Source: Asparagopsis taxiformis (Eukaryota; Rhodophyta; Florideophyceae; Bonnemaisoniales; Bonnemaisoniaceae). Taken from it: a stretch of DNA of 35,426 nucleotides. The notes beneath the pieces are model-generated. The model saw only the letters and a program-made list of their open reading frames with translations. It ran no database searches and was not told the origin of the DNA. The stretch covers positions 1-35,426 of the forward strand of contig JALQPE010003087.1 of NCBI GenBank assembly GCA_030407315.1. The letters run 5' to 3'. The position numbers and the translations under genes were made by a program. Positions 1 through 8,700 of this stretch are shown here, one piece after another; position 1 is the stretch's first letter, and the number at the start of each line of letters is the position of its first letter.

Positions 1-639
1 AAGTAGCTAGGTACGAGCCGAGCGGACACGCTGTCCTTACGAAACGAAACGAGCAGTCCACCCGCTGGTGTTTTGACTGTATTGTTAGGTAGGAAGGTAG
101 AGTGGTTAGCGAGTAGACACGAGCGTCACGACGCAACAATCCACGCGAGGATTACGTTAGCAACGAGGTGGTACGTCACCGGAGGCGCTCTCAACCAAGC
201 CCGGAGGCACTACACGCAATCAGCCTTACGTGCGGCGATGGGTAGGGAGTACGCAGCTCGACGGAGACGAAGCCTCGTTAGGCAAAACGTAAACGTAAAC
301 GTAGAAGTCAGTCGTAGACTAGAGCCGTTGCTCGATCGTTGTCTTGTCCCCTTTCCCTCCCGGCACGATGCCAATACCTATATGGCCACGATGGCATCGC
401 TTTACAGTGTAAACACTGCTCGTAACGTCCCCGAATGGGAAAGGACCTTGTGGGTCACACGTAGGGACCCGTTGGTCCGTTGGCCGTTGCCAGTACGTTC
501 GTTGCACACGTGTGCCGGTTGCGCGCGCGCATGCGCCAGCAATGTTCGTTCATTGCTGTCGCCGGTCGTATCCGCCGAAATTCGAATTCCGCGGAAAAAC
601 GTAAATATTTGCAATTTCGGAATTGCCACGTATACTACA
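1..639 (-). repeat. GypA 3' LTR, truncated by the window edge
   Basis: Positions 1-639 align throughout with 12810-13446. The element-internal edge is at 639, where the plus strand reads TACTACA (TGTAGTA on the element strand). It is followed at once by a purine tract on the element strand. Roughly 22 bp at the outer end are missing, judging from the intact copy. Differences from the other LTR are mostly one-base changes and small indels. The long frames that cross this LTR (for example 73-888) run out into unrelated internal sequence and are not genes. Confidence 0.92.
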
Positions 640-656
640 CAGCCCCACCCCCACAC
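640..656 (-). other. GypA polypurine tract
   Basis: On the element strand the bases just before the 3' LTR are GTGTGGGGGTGGGGCTG. This G-rich run touching the LTR is where plus-strand DNA synthesis would be primed. The GypB tract sits in the same place and is also G-rich. Confidence 0.75.
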
Positions 657-1018
657 GTGGACGTCCCGGCCACGCGAGGCCCGTCAGGACGCGCCTGAGA
701 CACGGGGCCGTGGCGCCTTTTCGGGTACAACTGCGGACGTGGCAGTTGTCCCGAAAAATCTCGTTGAAACGTACATGGCCCGGTTGGCTGATCGAATCGC
801 CACGGCGCCGGAGCGCGCGCGTGCGCTCCGGCTCTTTCGTAATCATCGCGGCCCGCCCGTTGGCGTCGTACGTCAATGCCTCGCTTAGGCGTTTTCCTGC
901 AACGGATGCAGTGTCCAATTCCACCACGCGGGTGTGCTTCAATTCAGCGCGATACGAGCGCAGGCCGCGGCCTTTTCGTGAATCTGCCAGCGGGCATGTC
1001 GACAACGGTCGTCCGAAG

Positions 1019-1175
1019 GATATTTAAGCGGCGGCTTAACGTGATAGCGATCGTCGCTCACCCTTCCTCTCACCATCGTCATCCAGGCCGTTGCCTTTCG
1101 TTCTCCCTTACCTCTTCCCCCGCTGGGTACTACTACCTCCGTTCCTTTCGTTCTCTTGTTCGTTTAGCCCGCGTG
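1019..1175 (+). promoter_or_regulatory. Candidate promoter and pyrimidine-rich leader of ORF3-A
   Basis: A TATA-like TATTTAAG lies at 1021-1028, about 205 bp before the chosen ORF3 ATG (1233). A strongly pyrimidine-rich stretch follows at about 1070-1165. Pyrimidine-rich leaders also precede the GypB gag ATG (13730-13780) and the ORF3-B ATG, so this looks like a leader habit of these elements. ORF3 is antisense to the genomic RNA and needs a promoter of its own; this is the best candidate. The rest of 657-1018 shows nothing I can identify. The promoter role is inferred. Confidence 0.35.
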
Positions 1176-1232
1176 GCTCTCGTCGTCGTGCTCGTTGCAC
1201 TCGTCGTAATTATCGTGTACAGCGTAACCACG

Positions 1233-2921
1233 ATGGTTACGACTCGTAGTACCGATGCTAACACCCCGCGGCCCGCCGGCTCTGCTGGAGGTGGAGCGAG
1301 AAACCCTTCGCAGGGCGCTCCCTCCCTCGTCGGGGCCGGTGCGCCGCCAGCGACGGAAGCGTCCGTCGCGCCCGCCCCATCCGTGAGGGCGGGAGAAGCC
1401 GTTGCTTCGCAGGCCGTCGCCTCTTCGTCTCGCCCGATGGCTCCGTCTCGCCTGGTGGCTTCCGTGACGCCTGCCGAGGCTGCTAGGGCCGTCGCCCCAC
1501 GTGATGATGACGCAACGGCGTCCGACTCGGGGAATTCGTCACCCATCATTCCGGATGCCGCGGCCCCTTCGATGGGTGTAGCCGCGATGGCAGCGGCCGC
1601 TCGTTCGCGTCGTGCTGTGGCGGCGGCCCGCACGGGCGTGCCTCGTCGTGATGGCTCGCCGCGTTCTCCTCGCCAGGACCCCTCGCCGGAGGGTGGTGAC
1701 CCCGTTGGGACAGTCGGCACCGCCTCACGTGGCGGTGCGGCGCTAAACGTAGGCGTCCTGACCCACGCGTGGGCTGCGTTGCCCCGCGTGGGTATCACGG
1801 ATGACGATCTCGCCACGTTGGCCAGAGATCGTCTGGACGCCCGCGCGGTCGTCGACTATATGCGTTCCGCCGAAGATACGTGGGGGCGAGCAGCCGGGCG
1901 TCGTTTCGCCAACGGGCCGCCGGGATCGGAACGTTACCAGATCCCGGCGTCGATACGTTGCGACCGCTCGTGGTTGCGTGACGTCAACGACGCGATCTAC
2001 GTCGACCGTATGGACGCATACTTATGGAAGGGGACGCCCGAGGAACCGCCGTTCATCTCGGTGGCGTCCGTATTCGTATGTCCGCGGACACTTTCCGAAA
2101 GGCAACGTGCCGAATGGAAGACTGCTCTTTCGTTGAGCGTCATCTCCAAAAGCGTCGTGTCGTACGATGACCACTTCGCTCTCCGCCACGTGAACGCGGA
2201 CGACTATCGTGTGTCGCACGCGTCAGCTCCGTGGGTCGTCCCGAGCGAGCTCTACTTCCCGCCGTTGCCGGAAGTAGTAGAGGAGTTTCCGTACCCCCGT
2301 GGGTCGTCCACGTTATTACCACGCGTGGTACATTATTTCACCGATGCCGTGAAGGACGCGCCTGCCCCCGTGAAGGAACGTTTCCTCATGGCCGTGGACA
2401 TCGAACACGCAGCGATGCTCGCGTGCTCGCTGTTCGTGGAACGTCGTGTGTTCGGGCGCGCGTGCCTGCTGCCGGAGTCCACGTTGGACTTCCTGGCCGA
2501 TTACGAGATGCTTCGTGCAATCCCGGTGGACGGTTCCGACACGTTCGTCTCCGTTACCAGCGCGTTGGCTGAGGTTCGCGGCGCCCTTGCGTTGGGGCCG
2601 GAGTATCGGGTTATACGTCCCGATTACGCAAGCGGCGATAACCAGGAGTTCGTCTCCGTTCGTAGCGATGGGGCTTACGTGCCGCGGGTCGCTTCCCGTT
2701 CCGAACGCCGTCGTGGCAATCGTGCCGGTTATTTCGGCGGCCTCGGGGGCAACGAGCGCCCCCGAGGGACACGTTCTGGCCGTCGTGGCCATCAAAACGA
2801 AGCGCCGCGTGCGCCGGATCCTCGAGAGGTCGTGCCACGCGAGGCTACGGAGGGGGCAACGTTGCCCAGGTCGGTCGTCCGAATGTGGCCACGCCGGCCG
2901 AACGCGCGCCACGCTTCGTGA
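1233..2921 (+). CDS. ORF3-A, antisense accessory protein of GypA (N-terminal and central part)
   Basis: A 562-codon frame opposite to gag-pol, between the 3' LTR and pol. I chose ATG 1233 because its context is strong (A at -3, G at +4) and it follows a TATA-like box and pyrimidine-rich leader. The frame is open upstream to ATG 876; starting there would add a hydrophobic segment (codons near 1165-1230) that may simply be translated leader. Residues 1-165 are Ala/Pro/Ser-rich and probably disordered. Residues about 180-480 look globular. The block around residue 368 (LLPRVVHYF, later FVERRVF) matches ORF3-B around residue 333 (PLPCVFHYA, later FVERRIV). The frame ends at 2921, but the protein appears to continue in the -1 frame (next entry). 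No catalytic motif is recognised and the function is unknown. The layout resembles the antisense ORFs of some plant Gypsy elements (Grande; Pfam Transposase_28), but homology to them is untested. Confidence 0.75.
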   Translation: MVTTRSTDANTPRPAGSAGGGARNPSQGAPSLVGAGAPPATEASVAPAPSVRAGEAVASQAVASSSRPMAPSRLVASVTPAEAARAVAPRDDDATASDSGNSSPIIPDAAAPSMGVAAMAAAARSRRAVAAARTGVPRRDGSPRSPRQDPSPEGGDPVGTVGTASRGGAALNVGVLTHAWAALPRVGITDDDLATLARDRLDARAVVDYMRSAEDTWGRAAGRRFANGPPGSERYQIPASIRCDRSWLRDVNDAIYVDRMDAYLWKGTPEEPPFISVASVFVCPRTLSERQRAEWKTALSLSVISKSVVSYDDHFALRHVNADDYRVSHASAPWVVPSELYFPPLPEVVEEFPYPRGSSTLLPRVVHYFTDAVKDAPAPVKERFLMAVDIEHAAMLACSLFVERRVFGRACLLPESTLDFLADYEMLRAIPVDGSDTFVSVTSALAEVRGALALGPEYRVIRPDYASGDNQEFVSVRSDGAYVPRVASRSERRRGNRAGYFGGLGGNERPRGTRSGRRGHQNEAPRAPDPREVVPREATEGATLPRSVVRMWPRRPNARHAS

Positions 2922-3460
2922 GCCTGGACGACCGCGTCTCCGATGAGGATGCCCGTCGGCTTCTCGGTACGTCGATGTCCGCTCCGCCTCGTGCGGACGG
3001 CTGGGTTATCCGTTCCCTCATCTCGTCCGTGGCTCGCGCAGCCGAAGAGTTCAGGGCCCAGACGTTGGACCTGACTGCCCGCTTGGCAACGGAACGCGCG
3101 ATTTCGGAGCGTCTCGCCGCGGCGACTCGTAGTTACGCGCCGCCCGTTGGCGTTCGTAATGAACCGTACGGTTACGCGAGTGGCGGCGGCTTCGGCGACC
3201 CCGTCGGGTATGGTCACGCAGCGGCGTACCTGCCACGCGACCCCGCTCCGGCGCGCCCTTCGGATACGCGCAGTCACGGGACTGCGGATCCTTACGCTAG
3301 GGATCCCGCGTCTCGTCGCGAGCGAGCCCCCGTGGTCACGCAGACCGTCGATCCGTACGCGCCGGGCTTCGTTCAGCCCAGTCGCAGCCGCAGCCACGAT
3401 AGCCGCGGCGAAGGCCCTGGTCCGTATGACCCTGCGGGCAAGCGTTCTCGTCGCTACTAG
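2849..3460 (+). pseudogene. ORF3-A C-terminal part, in the -1 frame
   Basis: This frame is open across the end of the previous ORF and runs to TAG at 3458-3460. It overlaps the earlier frame by about 70 bp and has no ATG at its head, so it is best read as the continuation of ORF3-A after a frame change. The change may sit at the G-run 2852-2856. It encodes a helical stretch (about 2985-3120, spaced Arg/Glu/Leu) and then a Gly/Tyr/Arg/Ser-rich tail ending KRSRRY. ORF3-B has a helical section followed by an Arg/Ser-rich tail in the same position. An indel, a sequencing error or a functional frameshift are all possible; I see no canonical slippery heptamer here. Confidence 0.55.
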
Positions 3461-3596
3461 GTCGTTCCTAGGTTAGTTCGTAGGCCACGTCGGCTCTAGC
3501 ATCGTATTGCTTCGTAAACTTCGTCTTGTTTCTTTGCGTAATCGCATGGCTCCGTTGAGCTTCGTAATTTGCGTTTGGCAGGTCGTCTGCAGCAGA

Positions 3597-3642
3597 GGAG
3601 GGGTTTAGCGTTAAGCCCCTCCCCACAATTTTTTTGTTGTGG
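3597..3642 (+). other. Two adjacent hairpins downstream of ORF3-A
   Basis: The first hairpin pairs 3597-3607 with 3612-3622: an 11-bp stem with one G-T pair and a GCGT loop. The second pairs CCACAA (3623-3628) with TTGTGG (3637-3642) around a loop of seven Ts and a G. They lie about 140 bp past the ORF3 stop, in the zone where ORF3 and gag-pol transcripts converge. A role in 3'-end formation is possible but inferred. Confidence 0.5.
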
Positions 3643-3810
3643 CGTCTACCCCGTCGGGTGTCGTATGGCTTACGTAGCCCGTGCTTCGAGTTCGCGGCGG
3701 CGCGTGCCCGTTGGCAGGTTCGTATCACACGCAATTATTCGGCAAAGCGGCGGCGCGTAGCGGCGGCTTTTCACTGCGAGTGGTACGTTAACCTCGATCT
3801 TAGAGCCCGT

Positions 3811-4510
3811 TGGCGTGCGTATCATTTAGTAACTAACTCGGAATCGTTTCCGCCGTCGTTTCTCGTTCGGATAACCCCGTCGGGTGTCGAATTTCGTTGA
3901 GCATTCGAGCTCCTTAGCGCGTAGCACATCGGTGCCAATTTTAATTTGCTCCGATGAGCTTGGCGGAAAATTCGTCGAACGTCAGACCGACGTGCGCGTG
4001 AGTCGGTTTGACGTTCTACGCCGTGGCGTGTACGCAGTAATTCGTCGCAGTACGTTGCGGTTTCGTTGACGACGTGGTGGCCGGCGGGCTTGGCTTTTCG
4101 TATAGCCGTTGACGTCATTAGCGCCGTCGCGCTTCGCGTTGCCGCGGCTTCACGTTGGCCAGTGGCGTTATCATTTTGTAACTATCTCGGAATTCGTTTC
4201 CGCCGTCGTTCCTCGTGCGGATAACCCCGTCGGGTGTCGAATTCCGTTGAGCATTCGAGCTCTCTGGCACGTAGCACGTCGGTGCCAATTTTAATTTGCT
4301 CCGATGAGCTGGACGGAAAATTCGCTAAGCGTCAGGCCGACTCGCGCGTGAGTTGGCTTGACGTTTCACGCCGTTGCGTGTACGCGGCAGTGCGTCGTGG
4401 TGCGTCGCAGTTCCGTAGACAACGTTTTTGCCGGCGGGCTTGGCTTTTCGTATAGCCGTTAACACCGTTAGCGCCGTCGCGCTTCACGTTCCCGCGGCTT
4501 CACGTTAGCC
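3811..4510 (+). repeat. Two tandem copies of a 350-bp unit in the GypA spacer
   Basis: The landmark GGATAACCCCGTCGGGTGTC occurs at 3869 and again at 4219, exactly 350 bp apart. Flanking text matches for the whole unit, for example GTGCCAATTTTAATTTGCTC and the segment ending CTTTTCGTATAGCCGTT. The copies differ by scattered substitutions. A short stretch near 3647 repeats the landmark core and text around 4500 resembles the start of a third unit. No frame is conserved between the copies, so this is non-coding spacer between the convergent ORF3 and pol. Confidence 0.85.
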
Positions 4511-5756
4511 GGTGGCGCAATCGTTGCGCTAGTCCGTTTCGCGTGGCGGCGTCGTTCGCCGCGGCGTCCGAGGAGCGTTTCGTTAGCTCATTCGTTATGT
4601 GGTGCGACGTGCACCTGGGCATACGTAATGCTCGCCCTCTACGCCGTTGCGTAATTCGTTTATTCGACTTGCGAACCCGACGGGGACGCGATTGACGAAG
4701 TCGTTTCGCATGCCCGCGGGCGTTTGAGGCTGTTACGTGAGCCAACTTTTCGTCGGCTTGTTGCCTTCAGCTGTGCCGTTTACGTTGGCTACCAGCTTGT
4801 ACGCCGTTGCGTATTCGTGTTTCGTTACGTGCGTTCGACTGGCCGGCGGGCTTTTCGCTTCCGCGCGTCGTTCGTTATGCCCGCGTGGCAGGACACCGTT
4901 GTGTCGTTCCGTGGTTGCCGTACGTGGCTACCGCGTTCGGCGTCGTGCCTCACGATGGCGATACGGTTCGCCGTCCTTCGTCGCGGCCTCGTTGGCTCGT
5001 CGTTCGCACGCTTTACTCGCGCGCTTCGTGCGCTGAGACCCGTTGGTCTAATTCGTCGGCTAACGTATAGCTTCGTTCCGCTTCGTGCGGGAGTTTCGTA
5101 ATGAGGCCGTTGCCATCTTCGCTGGGGACGCGTCCGTCCTACGTCGTTTCTCCGCCTTCCGGCGTCACGTTGCCGTTAGCTCGCGAGCTGTTTGGCGTTG
5201 ACCTCGTTGGTCGATGCGACTCGTTGTCAGCGGTTGTCCACGGGGACGTACGATGGCTCACGTGACATGCCGAAATTACGAAATTTTCGGGGCACGCGTG
5301 TCCCGAGATTTGGCCGGATTAGCGCACTGTAATCGGCCCGATTTTTCGTACCGTGCGTCCATGGCCCGCTGGCCCAAGTATAATTTTTCGCGCGAAAAAT
5401 CTGACGTGTTGTCCGTCCGTGGCCCGTGGTGTCGTCACCTTTGCCCGTGGGACGGTCAACACTGTCGAGCCAGTCGTGGCTCTTCACATCGTGTGAATCG
5501 TCCGCGCGTGGACTCGTCGTCCAATCTTTCGTTGGCGCTCGTGCCTCCACCAACGTATGGTGTCGAAAACGAAAAGAGCGACGGCTCTAGCACGCATCGC
5601 GCCCCCCCAACGCAAGGGTGGACGTCCCGGCCACTCGTTGTGCCTTCGCTTCTCGTTCGTGCGGCTCGTCGCCTTCGTTTGTTGCATCGTGCAACGTCGC
5701 GCACGCGTGCGCTTAACCCGACGCTCGTGTGCGTTTTCGGGGGCCGTCGTGGCCTT
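4511..5756. other. Non-coding spacer between the tandem repeat and the end of pol
   Basis: No frame here looks like a protein; the open frames are Arg/Ser/Val-rich shadows of GC-rich sequence. The one clear structure is a perfect 18-bp palindrome at 5383-5400 (five Ts, CGCGCG, five As). The part nearest pol would be the 3' untranslated sequence of the gag-pol reading strand. Confidence 0.5.
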
Positions 5757-8700
5757 TCACGTTGTTGCTCGTCGCACGCGTGCGAAGTATCGAGAGACGC
5801 TCTCTTCAGATACGTTCCGGCGGGGTTCCCACGTAGGGTTACGATACCCGACCCACTTCACGAGGAAGTCTAACGTTCCGTCCTCGTTCACGCGGTGGTT
5901 GAGTAGGTCGTCTACTACATACGCCGGACCGTCGCGGTTCTTGTCGAGGTCTGCCTCGGTGGCATCGTATGGCTCCGGCGGGGGCGCGTTCGCCGGCGTT
6001 GGCGCGTACGCAACGCGGTCCGAGTTGACACGTTCAACTACGTCTCCTCGTTGGATGACGAACGTTCGTACGTCGTTACGTAGTACGCGGAACGGTCCCA
6101 ACGCGTGGTTGCCGAGCTTCGTGCCCTTCGTGGTCCCGTCCGTCGGGTCGATGAATACGTATTCTCCCGCGCGGATGTTTCGATTCGAGACACGGACTCG
6201 TTTGTCGAAATTTCGTTTATAACGTGCCTGCGCGGCCTTCAGCGTTCGATACGCGTTATCCATCGTTGTGGCGAGCTCACGAACGTAAGTGGCTCGCCCT
6301 CCCCCGTCGGGTAGTTCGCGGTTCGTTACCGACGTGTGTAGCGCCAACGGTGGCGGTGGATTCGTGAGAATCAAATCGAAGGGCGTCGTGCCCGTGCTCG
6401 AATGCACATGCGTGTTGTACGCAAACGTTAACGCCGATGCGTATCGATCCCAGTCGTTCTGGTTTTCGTTCACGTAATTGCGCAGCATCGCCAGGATCGT
6501 CCTGTTGTAGCGCTCCACCTGCCCGTTCGTTTGGGGGTGGTACGTCGACGTAAAGACGTTCGTCACGCCGATTTCGTTGCAGACGCGCTGGAAAAACTTA
6601 GCAGCGAACTGCTTTCCGTTATCGCTTATGAGCGTCCGTGGGGGTCCATACGAGAAGACCCACGCGTTGACGAACGCGCTCGCCACGTTGGCGGAATCGA
6701 TATTTCGTAGAGGTACGACTCTAGTCAGCTTCGTGAAGCGGTCCGTTATCACGAGGATAAATCGGTTACCACGCGTGGTCTTCGTAAGCGGACCTAGTAT
6801 GTCGATACATAGGTCTCGCAGCGGCTCCGTAGCCGGAAATAAACGTAACGGGTTCGTCCGTTTGCGAAGCTTCACGCGGTTCTTCGCACATCCAACGCAG
6901 TTTCGTACCGTTGCGTGGATGTCGGCGGCCATCGCGGGCCAGTAGTACGTCCTCCGTAGGGTATAGTACATACGCGTTTGCCCGGGATGTCCAGCGAGGA
7001 CGTGGTGGTGCGTTAACTCCAGCAGCCGCGGCCGTAACGAAGCCGGCACAACGATTTGTGTACGTTCCTCATCGTGAGGGTTCCGGCGTCGGAGTAGGCC
7101 ATCGTGGCCTTCGAAGAATGCAGCGTCCTGCGTCTCGGACTGTCGTGTCAGTATCGTTTGACAGAACGCGTCCTCGCGTTGAGCTTCGATAAGCTCGTCC
7201 CTCGTAATGGGAAGCTGAACGTCAGCTGGTGGCACGCGTGCCGAATCGTCTTCAGCAGCGCGCTGTTCGTCGAGGAAATCCGGTTCCTCGTCGAGAACGT
7301 CATCGAGCGACGCGTCGCGGTTGAACTCGAGGCCATCGTGGCCAGCCGTCGTGGCTGATGTTCGTTCATCACGAGTCTCGTTCGACGGGTCGTCGTGACC
7401 CCTGGCATTCGTTGCCTTTTTACGTACGGACGTCGTTCGTCCTTGCCCATTTCGTGTGGGTTGTCGCCGACTGCGAGTCGTCACGAGGACCGCGTCCCCG
7501 TACGATGGTACGTCATCGTCGACGGGTCGACCGTCGTCATACGTAGATATCACACGTGATAAAGCGTCAGGTACCTGGTGCACGCGCCCAGGCCTGTACG
7601 TGACTTCGAAATCGAATTCGGCAACGCGTAGCCTCCATCGTAGTAGTCGTCCGGACGCGTCCGTTAACGTCATCAGCCAACGTAAGGCTTCGTGATCCGT
7701 ACGTACGGTAAATCGTTGACCCTCTACGTAGGGTCGGAGCGACGTTATCGCCCAAACGACGGAGTAACACTCGCGCTCCGTTGCCGAGTAACCGCGTTCG
7801 GTTTCGTTGAGGGTCTTCGACCAGTACCCAATCGGCACCCATTCGTTGGGCTTATCTTCGTTCTGCTGCTGGAGCAACGTAGCTCCCAGCTGATACGCCG
7901 ACGCGTCGGTATCGATCATGAACGGACGTCCCGCCTTCGGAAGGTGCAATACTGGTGGCGACACCAGTATTGTCTTCAACGTTTCGAACGCATTCGTTTG
8001 CGCGTTTGTTGGGTTCGTCCAATCGGGGGAAGCGTCCTTCTTCAACATCGTGTTGAGTGGCCGAGCGATCTCGGCATACGCCTTTACGAAACGGCGGTAA
8101 ACGTTGGCCGCGCCCAAAAACGATCGACATTGCGTCTTGTCGCGTGGGAACGTAGCCGTACGAAAGGCTTCCTTGTTCCGAGCTGCGACGTGCAGCTTCC
8201 CTGGGGTAATCACGTGCCCCAGGTAGTCAACTCGTGGTTGAAAGAACGAGCACTTCGTGAGCTTTAACGTTACTCCCGCTGCGCGTAGCAGGGAAAGCAC
8301 CTGGTCAACGTGACCCAGGTGAGACTCGAGGTCTTTCGAAAAGACGATTACGTCGTCTAAGTAGACCAGGCACGATTGCCAACGTACTCCGGAGAGGATG
8401 ATGTCCAACGTCCGCTGAAACGTAGCGGGGGCATTTCGTAGCCCGAATGGCATTCGCACGTAGCGATACGTTCCCATGAAAGACGTAAACGTTGTCTTAT
8501 CACGGTCCTCGGCGGAGACGGGCACTTGCCAGTAACCGGCGTTACAATCGAGTGTCGTGAAGATGGCGGCGTCGCCCAACGAATCGAGGCAGTCTTCCAT
8601 ACGAGGAAGCGGGTACGAATCAGCGATCGTTTTCGCGTTCAAACGCCTGTAATCGACACAGAAACGTAAGGATCCGTCCTTCTTCGGCACCAACACGATT

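Noticed and set aside
73..888. 271-codon plus-strand frame at the left end
   Set aside because: Most of it is the GypA LTR and it then runs into unrelated internal sequence; the same LTR text at 12810-13446 leads into a different continuation.
1133..1816. 227-codon minus-strand frame opposite ORF3-A
   Set aside because: It mirrors the Ala/Ser-rich N-terminus of ORF3-A; open complementary frames are common in such GC-rich low-complexity text.
5214..5873. 219-codon and 221-codon plus-strand frames near the end of pol
   Set aside because: Low-complexity Arg/Ser translation without any motif; the second half overlaps the pol coding strand, which is clearly real.
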